64,000 nucleotides of DNA from Marixanthomonas spongiae (GCF_003095375.1 NZ_QEHR01000003.1:186001-250000); one strand, 5' to 3'; shown: positions 18,089-27,303, counted from the first letter of the stretch. The notes: generated from the letters alone by a model not told the origin. Program-made: numbers and translations.

Positions 18089-19465
18089 CTAAAAAGAATA
18101 CGTATAGATAAGCCCTGCCCCTATTTTATCTTGCCGTTGATCGTTATAATCGTATCCAACTTCCAGTGAAAGGCCCCCTTTTTCAGAAAGCCGGTAGCTC
18201 GTTTTTAAATAGGCGTACAGCCTATTTTCCTTAGGTATGATGGGGTTAACATAGCTGCCTAAGTTTTTGGTGATGCTCACTTTTGCCATCCAACCCCATT
18301 TCTCGATCCCTCCCAACAAAGCTGCGTGAATGCCTTGTACGCGATTGTTTTCAATTAATTGATCAACGGGCGTATTCTCAAAAAAAGGAAAACCAATAAT
18401 TGCAACATCATAGCGCCAGCCTGTTATATAAATGCCATTATTAAAGTAATTGTCCCGACCGCTACGTCCAAAACGTCCACTTTGACTGACCGTTTGCACA
18501 TATTCTAGAACAACACCTTTTAAAAACCCAGTGTATGCTTCTCGATTTGGCTTATAATACAAGCCCCAAATACCATCAGGGAAATTTTTCAAGGCCGTGC
18601 CCGACCCGTCTTCAAACGGGTGTTGGTGGTACAGTTTAAAGCTTCCTATTGCCGGGGTGTACGTATATTCAAAATTATAAAATCCTAAATGGTTTCCTAA
18701 GGCATTCCCACGTTCATTGGCATTATCGTCTTCGGAAGAATTCTTTGCCAAAAACACTTTAACAAAGTCTGTGAATGCTGTTTTTTGTTTTCCAAATTCG
18801 GGGGATCTTCCTCCCCATTGAGCATAATGTTCAATCCCCAATCGTATGTTGCTTTTATTGCTTAGTTGCCAATTGGCATAGAGTTTCTTATAATGCAGCA
18901 TCGTCCCTTTAGTGTCCCTATTATCATTCAACTCATAATGGCCCATGGCGGCTTCAAGCCCCAAGTTCTTAAATAAAGAAATTGGTGTTGCCGTTTCCAA
19001 CAAGATCCCGGGAATGGCCCTGGCATTGCCCGACATCAAGAAGTTGTCATTGACTACCGATAGCCCTTGAAACCGATCTCTCGGGTTTTTGGCGCCCACC
19101 GTGGCTTTTAGCCATGAATTTTCAAACTGCAGGTAGAGTTCATTTCGCTGTACCTTATCTTCCACTCCATTTCGTATAAAAAGACCGACCCCAGCCGTTA
19201 GTTTTGCTTTATTAGCTGCAGAAAATTCGTAAGTCCCTTTTGTGGCTGCTTGAAACAATCCGTCTGTTTGTGGCGATAAAGCCCCGTTATTATTGGTTAC
19301 CATCCAAAAAGGCAATTCGTCTTCAGCAGTTAGATAGCCAGAAGCCGAGACGAAAGAATTAATTTCAAAGTTCTGGGCCGTTGCCGAACATGATAGTGCG
19401 AAAACGATGAGGGTTCCCGTTAATTTGAGATTTATCCTACGGTTTATAGTTGTTGCTGTATTCAT
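18089..19465 (-). CDS. Capsule assembly Wzi-family outer-membrane protein
   Basis: A 458-residue protein with an N-terminal signal peptide (hydrophobic stretch about residues 14-28, cleavage near SATAQ) and an amphipathic, beta-strand-like body ending in an aromatic residue (YTYSF), as in outer-membrane barrels. The opening ASGYLTAEDELPFWMVTNNNG and the regular GxxW/GIEHYAQWGGRSP pattern fit Bacteroidetes Wzi proteins. In enterobacteria Wzi anchors capsule to the cell surface. It faces the Wza/Wzc-like genes across a convergent gap. A -7 box at 19,504-19,511 gives it its own promoter. Confidence 0.82.
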   Translation of the reverse strand: MNTATTINRRINLKLTGTLIVFALSCSATAQNFEINSFVSASGYLTAEDELPFWMVTNNNGALSPQTDGLFQAATKGTYEFSAANKAKLTAGVGLFIRNGVEDKVQRNELYLQFENSWLKATVGAKNPRDRFQGLSVVNDNFLMSGNARAIPGILLETATPISLFKNLGLEAAMGHYELNDNRDTKGTMLHYKKLYANWQLSNKSNIRLGIEHYAQWGGRSPEFGKQKTAFTDFVKVFLAKNSSEDDNANERGNALGNHLGFYNFEYTYTPAIGSFKLYHQHPFEDGSGTALKNFPDGIWGLYYKPNREAYTGFLKGVVLEYVQTVSQSGRFGRSGRDNYFNNGIYITGWRYDVAIIGFPFFENTPVDQLIENNRVQGIHAALLGGIEKWGWMAKVSITKNLGSYVNPIIPKENRLYAYLKTSYRLSEKGGLSLEVGYDYNDQRQDKIGAGLIYTYSF

Positions 19466-19503
19466 GAGAAACCCGGTTGTTGCATGTCATTTTGGAAGTG
19501 GGG

Positions 19504-19511
19504 CAAAAATA
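19504..19511 (-). promoter_or_regulatory. -7 promoter box for the Wzi-like gene
   Basis: On the minus strand this reads TATTTTTG followed by CC, matching TAnnTTTG. It predicts a leader of about 30 bases before the ATG at 19,465. Confidence 0.5.
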
Positions 19512-19621
19512 AGGGTTTTTTGGGGGTAATTAGTGGATTTTCGGGGTTTATGTGGGTGCGTTTTTTTGTTGGTATGAAGGTGTTGATTTTGTATTTGGGT
19601 TTTTGCTGCCCCCCGCCTTGG

Positions 19622-20017
19622 CCCCCTACTTCGGCTACGTCTTTCTATCGGCAGACGAGCTCAGCACATCGCCTCAAGGGGGGATACTTCGTACTGTCCT
19701 ACTTCGACTTGGCCTGCCTAACGGCAAGGCAGGCTCAGCACAAGCTCTCAAGGGGGTAATTCCTTTGTATTGTCCTACTTCGACTCGGCTCAGCACACCG
19801 CCTTGAGGGGACCTTAGGGGTGTACGGCTACTTGTTTATTCCCCCGGTTTGAACACCCCCCGTAGCCCCCTACTTCGACTACGTCTTTCTATCGGCAGAC
19901 GAGCTCAGCACATCGCCTCAAGGGGGGGGAATCCTTTTGTATTGTCCTACTTCGACTTGGCCTGGCTGACGGCAAGGCAGGCTCAGCACACCGCCTTGAG
20001 GGGACTTTAGGGGTGTA
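19622..20017. repeat. Two-copy intergenic repeat with CTTCGACT...GCTCAGCACA modules
   Basis: Copy 1 spans about 19,622-19,820 and copy 2 about 19,866-20,017. Both run from CCCCCTACTTCG through CTTTCTATCGGCAGACGAG and CTCAGCACATCGCCTCAAGG to TTGAGGGGAC and TAGGGGTGT. Copy 1 carries one extra internal module of about 50 bases (TGTCCTACTTCGACT, then CTCAGCACA). Small inverted repeats such as GGCCTGCC with GGCAGGC lie inside. It resembles dispersed intergenic repeats of flavobacteria, not an insertion sequence, and no transposase frame is present. Confidence 0.75.
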
Positions 20018-20083
20018 AAATGTTTTTATTTTAGCTTCGGAAACTACTTCGAGATCGAATTCTACACGATTTAAATGTTAATG

Positions 20084-22078
20084 TCAGCCTTCGATTCCGA
20101 TTTCGGTTTCAGCTTTCGATTTCGATTTGTCCAAGGCTTCGTACTTGGAGTTTTTGCTTACAAACTCACTGACTAAGTCCTTTAATTTCCCTACTACTTC
20201 TTTATCATCGTATCGAAGGGCGGCTTCTATGATCTTGACCACCTTGGCATCCACTACATTAAAATCTTTGGTCACATCTTTCCCTATCATAATTTTCTCA
20301 TGATGGGTGGGCAAGGCTTTGCTGGTATCGCTTATCAATTCTTCATATAACTTTTCCCCCGGGCGCAATCCAGATATTTTTATTTCAATATCGGTGTACG
20401 GGCTGTATCCTGCCAGTTTGATCATTTTGATGGCGAGGTCCATGATTCGTACGGGTTCGCCCATATCAAAGATAAAGATTTCACCGCCTTTCCCCATAGC
20501 ACCGGCTTCCAATACCAGTTGACAAGCTTCGGGGATCGTCATAAAATACCGGATGATATCGGGATGGGTAATGGTAACCGGACCGCCTTTTTCAATCTGT
20601 TTTTTAAATAAGGGCACCACACTGCCATTAGAGCCCAAGACATTGCCAAATCGGGTGGTGATAAACTTGGTTTTGCACGGTTTGCCGGTACCGTTGGTAT
20701 AGAAATTACGGGATTGCACGTACATTTCGGCAGCCCGTTTTGAAGCGCCCATCACATTGCTCGGGTTCACCGCCTTATCGGTAGAGACCATGACAAAACG
20801 GGATACTTTATTGATAACCGAAAGGTCGGCTAGGTTTTTGGTACCATAGATATTGGTCACCACCGCTTCGGGACAGTTGTTCTCCATTAACGGCACGTGT
20901 TTATACGCCGCTGCATGATACACTACATCGATGTTGTAGGTGTTGAAAAAGGTTCTTAATCGGTTTCTGTTGGCCACATCGCAGACAATACACTTAAAAT
21001 TAAAATTAGGATAGCGGTTCATCAGCTCCAATTGCAATAAATGCAATGGAGTTTCGGCCTGATCGAGTATCAGCACCAATTTTGGACTGTACTTGGTCAA
21101 TTGCCGTACAATCTCACTCCCAATGGAGCCTGCTCCGCCCGTTACCAGCACGGTTTTGCCTTGTAACTGCTTGAATTTTTCTTGAGAATGCAGCTCAATG
21201 GGTTTCCGTTCCAACAAATCTTCAATTTGAAGGTTCCTTACCTGATTTGTCACCGAGGTGTTTTTATTGTAATCTTGCACCAAAGGAGAGTTATAGACCT
21301 TGATATCATGGTTTAAACAATCTTCCACCAACGTGAATTTCTCTTTGGCCGAAAGGGTACTGCCCGACAAGATGACCGCCTTTGCATTTAGTTCGAGCAC
21401 TGCTTGGCTTAATTTGTCCTGTACGTTAAGCACTGGTTTACCTAAAATAGACAAGTGTTTTTTGGACAGTCGGTTGGTTGCAAACCCTTCTATTTTGAAG
21501 CGTTGCGGATGTTCCAGCTCCAAGGCCGAAGCAATGGATATGGCATTTTCGTCTATGCCTATAATCACGGCTTTTTCAGACTTGGCTGTTGCCTGAAATA
21601 GTTTAAAATATTCATAAAACTGCTTTACCGCTAAGCGGAACAGAAAAAGGAAGGTAAACGAAAAAAACGTATAAAGGATAATAGAGGTGTTCAAGAATAT
21701 TTTTTCGCCCAAGATACTTGCCATAACCACATTGATTATGGACAACAATATAAAGGTGCTGAAACTGGCCAAAAACAATTTTAATGCATCCATAAAAGAA
21801 GAATGGCGAATAAGGCCCGCATAGGTTTTATATAGCAACATACATACAATGTTGATGCCTATGGCAATTAAAATCTGCTTGGCTATTGAAATAGGGGCTA
21901 GTGGTTTAATGTGCAGGCCGCTCAACACAAACACTGTTAACGCAACTGAACAAAACAACAAAAAAACATCAATACACAATACCAACCACCGAGGCAGGTA
22001 TTTTATATTTCGGATATCCAATTTGTTTTGCTTTGAAGAAACGATAACCTTCAAAGCATTGATGAGTTTATTCTCCAT
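20084..22078 (-). CDS. Membrane-bound UDP-GlcNAc 4,6-dehydratase, PglF/WbpM/CapD family
   Basis: A 664-residue protein with four N-terminal transmembrane helices (residues about 25-150), a CoA-binding/Rossmann-like linker and a C-terminal extended SDR domain. That domain has the NAD motif VTGGAGSIGSEIVRQL near residue 312 and STDKAVNPSNVMGASKRAAE, where Met again replaces the catalytic Tyr. Enzymes of this type make UDP-2-acetamido-2,6-dideoxy-4-keto-glucose from UDP-GlcNAc. It lies 32 bases downstream of the PglE-like aminotransferase on the same strand, the usual partner for UDP-bacillosamine synthesis. It is the last gene of the minus-strand arm. Confidence 0.93.
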   Translation of the reverse strand: MENKLINALKVIVSSKQNKLDIRNIKYLPRWLVLCIDVFLLFCSVALTVFVLSGLHIKPLAPISIAKQILIAIGINIVCMLLYKTYAGLIRHSSFMDALKLFLASFSTFILLSIINVVMASILGEKIFLNTSIILYTFFSFTFLFLFRLAVKQFYEYFKLFQATAKSEKAVIIGIDENAISIASALELEHPQRFKIEGFATNRLSKKHLSILGKPVLNVQDKLSQAVLELNAKAVILSGSTLSAKEKFTLVEDCLNHDIKVYNSPLVQDYNKNTSVTNQVRNLQIEDLLERKPIELHSQEKFKQLQGKTVLVTGGAGSIGSEIVRQLTKYSPKLVLILDQAETPLHLLQLELMNRYPNFNFKCIVCDVANRNRLRTFFNTYNIDVVYHAAAYKHVPLMENNCPEAVVTNIYGTKNLADLSVINKVSRFVMVSTDKAVNPSNVMGASKRAAEMYVQSRNFYTNGTGKPCKTKFITTRFGNVLGSNGSVVPLFKKQIEKGGPVTITHPDIIRYFMTIPEACQLVLEAGAMGKGGEIFIFDMGEPVRIMDLAIKMIKLAGYSPYTDIEIKISGLRPGEKLYEELISDTSKALPTHHEKIMIGKDVTKDFNVVDAKVVKIIEAALRYDDKEVVGKLKDLVSEFVSKNSKYEALDKSKSKAETEIGIEG

Positions 22079-22110
22079 ACTTCATGTCTAGTTAAAACAT
22101 TGGGGAGTCA

Positions 22111-23244
22111 TTAACTAAAATACGTTCTTACGGCATTTTCAATCCGTTCTTTCTCAAGATCTGTCAAATTTGATCCTGAAGGCAAACAGAGGCCTTTCTT
22201 AAATAAATTTTCAGCAGTACCATCACCAAAACAGGCTGTTCCTTTATAAACGGGCTGCAGGTGCATAGGCTTCCACAACGGCCGGCTTTCTATGTTAAGG
22301 TTTTGCAAAAATAGGTTTAATTTTTCAATTATTTGCTTTTTATCGGATTTTTCATACGTTATAGCGGTGAGCCAGTGGTTGCTATACACTTGTTCATTAG
22401 GTTCTGTGAACACCGTTACGCCGTCGATGTCTTGAAACAATGCTTGGTAAAACGCATGGTTCTTTCTTCTAAGCGCAACGTGTGCATCCAATACTTCCAT
22501 TTGTCCCCGACCTATGCCCGCGGCGATATTGCTCATGCGATAGTTGTAACCTATTCGCGAATGCTGGTAATGCGGCGCATCGTCTCGCGCTTGAGTGGCC
22601 AGAAATATGGCTTCGTCCTTGGTTTGTTTGTCCCTGCATACCAAGGCACCACCGCCAGAAGTGGTTATGATCTTGTTTCCGTTGAAAGATAAAATGGAAA
22701 GGTCACCAAAGGTACCGCATTTTCTGCCTTTATATGATGCCCCCAGTGCCTCGGCCGCATCTTCAATTAAAAAAACATCGTATTTTTTACAAATTGCTTC
22801 AATCTCGTCTATTTTCGCGGGCATTCCGTATAAATGAACCGCTATCACGGCTTTTGGTTTTTTCCCTTTTTCTATTCCTGCTTGTATGGCCTCTTCCAAA
22901 TAGATAGGGGACATATTCCACGTTTCTTCTTCACTATCAACAAATACAGGGGTTGCCCCCAGATACGTAATTGGGTTTGAAGTGCCACAAAAAGTAAACG
23001 TTTGGCACAACACCTCATCTCCAGCGCTAACTCCGGCTATGTCCAAGGCCAAATGAATGGCACCGGTTCCCGAAGACACACATGCTACATGGGAATCATG
23101 CCCCAGATAGGCTTCAAGATCGTTTTCAAAACCGGTAACGTTGGGGCCTAATGGTGCAATCCAATTTTCGGCAAAAGCTTCGGCTATATAACTTTGTTCG
23201 GTTCCTCCCATATGCGGCGAGGAGAGCCAGATTTTATCTTTCAT
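22111..23244 (-). CDS. PLP-dependent sugar aminotransferase, PglE-like (DegT/DnrJ/EryC1/StrS)
   Basis: A 377-residue aminotransferase expected to use the 4-keto product of the PglF-like enzyme and glutamate, giving UDP-4-amino-4,6-dideoxy-GlcNAc. The N-terminus KIWLSSPHMGGTEQ, the substrate loop ENWIAPLGPNV, the ribbon LIEDAAEALGASYKGRKCG and the PLP-binding lysine in SFNGNKIITTSGGG (about residue 190) are all present. The acetyltransferase needed for the third step is encoded 10 kb away on the other strand (12,268). A 294-base A+T-rich gap precedes the gene. Confidence 0.92.
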   Translation of the reverse strand: MKDKIWLSSPHMGGTEQSYIAEAFAENWIAPLGPNVTGFENDLEAYLGHDSHVACVSSGTGAIHLALDIAGVSAGDEVLCQTFTFCGTSNPITYLGATPVFVDSEEETWNMSPIYLEEAIQAGIEKGKKPKAVIAVHLYGMPAKIDEIEAICKKYDVFLIEDAAEALGASYKGRKCGTFGDLSILSFNGNKIITTSGGGALVCRDKQTKDEAIFLATQARDDAPHYQHSRIGYNYRMSNIAAGIGRGQMEVLDAHVALRRKNHAFYQALFQDIDGVTVFTEPNEQVYSNHWLTAITYEKSDKKQIIEKLNLFLQNLNIESRPLWKPMHLQPVYKGTACFGDGTAENLFKKGLCLPSGSNLTDLEKERIENAVRTYFS

Positions 23245-23538
23245 TTTCTATATTTTTTCACTTGAAAAGCTATCGTACGTTAAACTACGTACTTTCTTTT
23301 GTTATGGTTTGCCATACTGGGGTTATTTATTTTTAAGCATATTTTTTTCGAAGTATATCCATCTAAATTTAGCTCTCTCTTTATTATAGATTAAAATATA
23401 TGATATTTTATATCAATGTTAACCGTAGCATAGCATAATATATTTTCAAAATGATCTTATTAAAAAATGCATGCTATTTGAAAAAATCATCGCCACGCCT
23501 CAAAAAGATACATTTTTTCACAGCTGATTTTAAGAAAT
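23245..23538. other. A+T-rich intergenic gap, nothing recognised
   Basis: About 294 bases between the PglE-like start and the next glycosyltransferase stop. It is strongly A+T rich. I see no gene, no strong terminator hairpin and no clear TAnnTTTG box on the minus strand. Confidence 0.6.
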
Positions 23539-24624
23539 TCAATAAGTTAAATTTTCAAAAGACCGTAAAGTGTTTTTTTTAACTGATTTTATAATTTTTT
23601 TATAAAAATATTCTAAATTCTGTTGTCTGCTTCCTAAGGTACCATATGAACGTGAAGCTATATGAAGAATTTGTTTAATCCATTTTTCTTTATCTAAAGC
23701 AAGTATTGTTTGGGGTTGAAACCCATTGGCAGTTTTCCATGGAAGACCTGAACTGCCAAGAACCGGGGTGTTATTTTCAATAGCTTCAAAGAATGAATAG
23801 CAAAAACTTTCAGATTTTGATGGAACAACAGCTATATCTATATGCGTGTAGATATCCTTAAGCTCTTTATATGCGTATTCTCCTTTAAAAACAACTCGTT
23901 TTTCTAAATCCAATTGAAGGATCATTTTTTCCAATTTTCTTTTATAGGTTTTATTTACGACTATTCCATAAATATGGAACACCATATAATGAGGCAATTG
24001 CGGCATGATACTGATTATAAATTCAATATTCTTAATTGGGGCAACACGTCCGAGATAACCAATAACATATTGTGAAGATTTTTGTTGATGTTCAGGCTCT
24101 TTTGTGAATGTATTTTTTAACGAATTATTAAACAATAGACTACGGTAGTTTTTAAAGATCGGATATGATTTAAGTTTTTCTTCTTCGGATGAATAATGAA
24201 CATAAATTGAATTCCCGGATGTTTTAAGCAACCTCTTATATAATCGAAGATAAAGTTCTTTTTTAAAATTTAATGACCCTTCTAATAATTGACCGCGTGT
24301 GCTAATTAGCAAGATTTTTTTTTTTGAAAATAAAGTTAGTATAAGCGGTATCAAAGAGAAAGGGATGCTGTAAATAGAGTTTATCCAAATAACTTCACTG
24401 CTATTAATTATTGCCAATAGTATTCTGGTATTGAACTTTGGTATAAGCACCACTCTATGCTTTGCAATAGAATCTTCAACAGCTGTATTCTTAAAATCGT
24501 TACACTGGGTAATAATTTGATATTTATAGTTATCCTTTAAGAAGTCACAAACCCCAATAATTGATTGTAAAGGCCCATCGGCACCAACACCAACTTTATG
24601 ATACGGTAATATGATACTAATCAT
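23539..24624 (-). CDS. Glycosyltransferase, GT4-like, with A11 tract
   Basis: A 361-residue GT-B glycosyltransferase: N-terminal ILPYHKVGVGADGPLQSI, linker STRGQLLEGSLNFKKE near residue 108, donor domain YLGRVAPIKNIEF near 189 and SKSESFCYSFFEAIENNTPV in the C-terminal half. It presumably adds a sugar to the polymer exported by this arm. A run of eleven A in the coding strand (plus-strand T at 24315-24325, about residues 100-103, Ser-Lys-Lys-Lys-Ile) makes it prone to slippage. It is A+T rich compared with its neighbours and has its own promoter at 24,649. Confidence 0.85.
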   Translation of the reverse strand: MISIILPYHKVGVGADGPLQSIIGVCDFLKDNYKYQIITQCNDFKNTAVEDSIAKHRVVLIPKFNTRILLAIINSSEVIWINSIYSIPFSLIPLILTLFSKKKILLISTRGQLLEGSLNFKKELYLRLYKRLLKTSGNSIYVHYSSEEEKLKSYPIFKNYRSLLFNNSLKNTFTKEPEHQQKSSQYVIGYLGRVAPIKNIEFIISIMPQLPHYMVFHIYGIVVNKTYKRKLEKMILQLDLEKRVVFKGEYAYKELKDIYTHIDIAVVPSKSESFCYSFFEAIENNTPVLGSSGLPWKTANGFQPQTILALDKEKWIKQILHIASRSYGTLGSRQQNLEYFYKKIIKSVKKNTLRSFENLTY

Positions 24625-24648
24625 TAAAGATTTTTATTTTGAATGTTG

Positions 24649-24677
24649 CAAATATAAGTTATAAGTTTTTATACAAA
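24649..24677 (-). promoter_or_regulatory. Bacteroidetes-type promoter for the A11-tract glycosyltransferase gene
   Basis: On the minus strand, TTTG (24674-24677) is followed after 17 bases by TATATTTG plus C (24649-24656). Both elements fit the -33/-7 consensus and predict a leader of about 20 bases before ATG 24,624. The promoter overlaps the 3' end of the upstream glycosyltransferase gene. Confidence 0.6.
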
Positions 24678-25669
24678 TGAGAATAATTATTGGAAGTTTT
24701 TTTCAAAATATACCGACGGCTATTTTCTTTACCTTCAGCAATTTTCCTCTTTATGAAACCCGGTTCATACAGGTTTTCAAAAGCATTTTTTATTTCAGAG
24801 ATATTCAATGGGTTTACAAATAAAGCGCCAGTGCCAATGTTTTTTAAAGGCGCTAATTTTGAAGTAATTACAGGAATTCCAAACGCTTGCGCCTCAATGA
24901 CCGGGAGGCCAAACCCTTCTGCTTCCGAGGCAAAATAAAGCACATCAGTCTTGTGATACAGCCCGTATAGTTGTTCCTCGCCTAAATTGGAATACACGTT
25001 AGATCGCTCGTGAATGTCGTGTTGGGCTATTAATGCCTGAATGGCCTCCGTTTTGGAATGGACAAAATGATAGTGAAGGTTCAAGCTTTTTGTGGCCTCA
25101 ATAAACCGCCTGTAGTTTTTCAATGGCTTGTTCCCTATTTGCAACACCTGCACAGGACGTTCTTTTGAAAAAATCCGTTCCCTTGTTTTTATTTCTTTCT
25201 CAGGAACCGTCAAGGGATTGTGAATGACCGTAATTTTATCGTTGACATGGTTAAAATATCGCAGCAGCTGGTTTTTGGTTTCATTGGAAACGGCCACGAT
25301 TTTATGGCTGAAACGTATGGGCAACCGATAAAAAAACAAATTATAGATAATCCCTTTTAATCCTTTTAACTGCTGATAATGATAGAGGTCATGAATGGTG
25401 AGCACCCTTTTTTTAAACGGAAAGGCCATCACCATATAATTACAGCCGCCCGTAATGTGCACAATATGTGTTTTGGACACCAAGGAACCAAAAAAACACC
25501 TAATAAACTGAAAAAAATCGTAGGTACGGCGCAACGTGAGCTCTTTATACTCCAATATACTTTTTGTGTCTTCCTTTAAGCAACGGTACACAGCATGGTA
25601 CACTTTTTCTATACTGTAGTTGCCTTTATGGGCCTTACGGAACACCAACAGTACTTTTTTATTGGGCAT
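24659..25669 (-). CDS. Glycosyltransferase family 4/1
   Basis: A GT-B enzyme of about 336 residues: KKVLLVFRKAHKGNYSIEKVY at the N-terminus, HITGGCNYM near residue 85, VLTIHDLYHY near 105, LQIGNKPLKNYRRFIEA in the donor domain and ASEAEGFGLPVIEAQAFGIPV near the end, with the E(x7)E donor-binding element. The open frame extends 14 codons upstream, but ATG 25669 fits the family start better. It overlaps the flippase stop by 11 bases, which indicates translational coupling. Confidence 0.87.
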   Translation of the reverse strand: MPNKKVLLVFRKAHKGNYSIEKVYHAVYRCLKEDTKSILEYKELTLRRTYDFFQFIRCFFGSLVSKTHIVHITGGCNYMVMAFPFKKRVLTIHDLYHYQQLKGLKGIIYNLFFYRLPIRFSHKIVAVSNETKNQLLRYFNHVNDKITVIHNPLTVPEKEIKTRERIFSKERPVQVLQIGNKPLKNYRRFIEATKSLNLHYHFVHSKTEAIQALIAQHDIHERSNVYSNLGEEQLYGLYHKTDVLYFASEAEGFGLPVIEAQAFGIPVITSKLAPLKNIGTGALFVNPLNISEIKNAFENLYEPGFIKRKIAEGKENSRRYILKKTSNNYSHLYKNL

Positions 25670-27173
25670 TGCCTTTGGGTTTTGAAGTAAAGGTAAGCAA
25701 CTTGGCCACATCTTTTAAAACCATATTTCTTGTTTTTGGCGCGATGTGTTTGTATTGTAAATAAAACAGGGCTCCTATTGGAATCAACAGCAGCATTTCG
25801 GCCCAAAAGGTAGGGAGCGCGTAATGTACATATAAAACACCTGCTACGCTCAAAATGGCGAAAAGAGGCAAGATAAAGCCCGGTTTTTGTTCTTTCTCCA
25901 CAGAAAGGGTAGCATAAGCATGGTAGGGCAACCAAAGCGAAACCACAAACAGTTCAGAAAAAAGCATTCCAAACACGATACCGTACCATCCATACCCCTT
26001 GAACAAAAAAGCAACGGTAAAAAACAGGATTGTTCTCATTACTGAAGTCAACAGCACCACGTTTGTTTTGTTGATCCCCATAAAAAAGGCTGTGATAATA
26101 CGGCCGTAATTTTGAAAAAGGAGTATCACCACCAACAAATTAAAAAGAGCCAAGTTGAAGGAGAGGTTTCCGCGGGTCCAAAACTCGAATAATGATTCTA
26201 TAAACCACAGGGAGAGGATAAATCCGCCCATAAGCGCCACACCGGTAATGAACCAATAGAGTTTGAACACATCGGTTATTTTTTTTAATTTGTTCTTTGC
26301 ATATAGGTTGATTAATTCGGGTGCCAATGGGGTTCGCAATAAATCGGAAATTTTCAATCCAAAATTCACCAAGGTCCGCGTGGCCACAAACAACGGCAAA
26401 AAGGACGTGCCTACAAAAGCACTTAACAGGAGCACCACGCCATCATTGCCCAAGCGGTCCAGAAAATTGCTTACGGCAAATGGGATGGATCGTTTCATAT
26501 TGATAATCCCTAACTGAAAACTTCCCGATTTCCACCACGGGAAATACGCTGGGAGCAACCGCTTCAACTGAAACAAGACCAAAAAGGAATAGCAAGATTT
26601 CGTCAAAAACCAGACCATGGCTAGGCGAATAAGCGATAGGTTCGCCACCGCAGCATAGACCAAGATGAAAAATTCCACTATTTTCTCGATTACAGCAAAC
26701 TGGAACGACTTATAGATCAATCCAAAAGGGTTCAATGTTTTTACAACAATGCCCCTAAACGACCCTATGGCCATGCGGTAGCAAAACAAAATCCCCAAAA
26801 CGATGGCTACGTGCGCGGTGTTTATGTGTGTATCCAAAAAAAAGGCCAGTACGCCACTCATATACAAAAGAACTACCAACGTTAATTGAACAATACCCAT
26901 CACGACGTTTGCCCGCCACGCCGAACCCAAAACCATCTTGGCCGCAGCTGTGTCTTGATGTACCAGTTGGTTAAACTGATTTCCCACATAGCTGGCGTGG
27001 CCAAATTCCAGTACCTGTATTAAATTGAAAATGGTAATGATGGTAATCCAAGTACCGTAAAGCTCCAAATCCCAATGGGTCAACAATATAGGGATCAACA
27101 ACAGCGAAAAAAGGCTCAGCACCGCAATATGCATTGCCTTGTACCCAAATGATTTGAAAAGCGTTTTAGCCAT
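25659..27173 (-). CDS. Oligosaccharide flippase (MOP superfamily, Wzx-like)
   Basis: A 504-residue polytopic membrane protein with about twelve hydrophobic segments. The N-terminal helices follow SFGYKAMHIAVLSLFSLLLIP and a WDLELYGTWITI motif, as in MATE-like polysaccharide transporters of Bacteroidetes. It would move a lipid-linked, possibly sulfated, repeat unit across the inner membrane. Sulfotransferases lie just upstream and glycosyltransferases downstream. It is not a close copy of the flippase at 1,797. Confidence 0.87.
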   Translation of the reverse strand: MAKTLFKSFGYKAMHIAVLSLFSLLLIPILLTHWDLELYGTWITIITIFNLIQVLEFGHASYVGNQFNQLVHQDTAAAKMVLGSAWRANVVMGIVQLTLVVLLYMSGVLAFFLDTHINTAHVAIVLGILFCYRMAIGSFRGIVVKTLNPFGLIYKSFQFAVIEKIVEFFILVYAAVANLSLIRLAMVWFLTKSCYSFLVLFQLKRLLPAYFPWWKSGSFQLGIINMKRSIPFAVSNFLDRLGNDGVVLLLSAFVGTSFLPLFVATRTLVNFGLKISDLLRTPLAPELINLYAKNKLKKITDVFKLYWFITGVALMGGFILSLWFIESLFEFWTRGNLSFNLALFNLLVVILLFQNYGRIITAFFMGINKTNVVLLTSVMRTILFFTVAFLFKGYGWYGIVFGMLFSELFVVSLWLPYHAYATLSVEKEQKPGFILPLFAILSVAGVLYVHYALPTFWAEMLLLIPIGALFYLQYKHIAPKTRNMVLKDVAKLLTFTSKPKGNAQ

Positions 27174-27245
27174 TGTTTAGTATCGCGTTTTTACCGTTAT
27201 TTTTCCGGTTTGTTCCGTTGAAAATACATCTTAAACCACGGAAGG

Positions 27246-27253
27246 CAAATATA
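27246..27253 (-). promoter_or_regulatory. Candidate -7 box upstream of the flippase gene
   Basis: The minus strand reads TATATTTG followed by CC, 72 bases before the flippase ATG and in the 130-base gap after the sulfotransferase gene. No well-spaced -33 element was seen. Confidence 0.45.
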
Positions 27254-27303
27254 TCGACTTTTGCAAAAGAGGATGGTTCACGGGCAGTTTTAACAGAACA
27301 GCC

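Larger units (their letters stand above)
19466..20083. other. Non-coding gap with repeat block, 618 bases
   Basis: Between the divergently placed Wzi-like start and the PglF-like stop. The left 150 bases hold the Wzi promoter and G-rich low-complexity sequence. The rest is the repeat block at 19,622-20,017. Open frames here lie in the repeats and look spurious. Confidence 0.7.

Noticed and set aside
17969-18169. 66-codon plus-strand open frame after the Wzc-like gene
   Set aside because: It overlaps the 3' end of the Wzi-like gene on the other strand, has no promoter box and shows no protein-like pattern.
19484-19806. Two overlapping open frames of 84-91 codons near the Wzi promoter
   Set aside because: They run through the intergenic repeat block, and their translation is repeat-derived with many Pro, Cys and Gly; no family resemblance.
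19622-20017. Insertion sequence at the repeat block
   Set aside because: No transposase frame, no clean terminal inverted repeats and no target duplication could be seen.
22089-22117. Perfect 7-bp inverted repeat TAGTTAA/TTAACTA in the PglE-PglF gap
   Set aside because: The stem is short, all but one pair A-T, with a 15-base loop and no T run; chance is enough to explain it.
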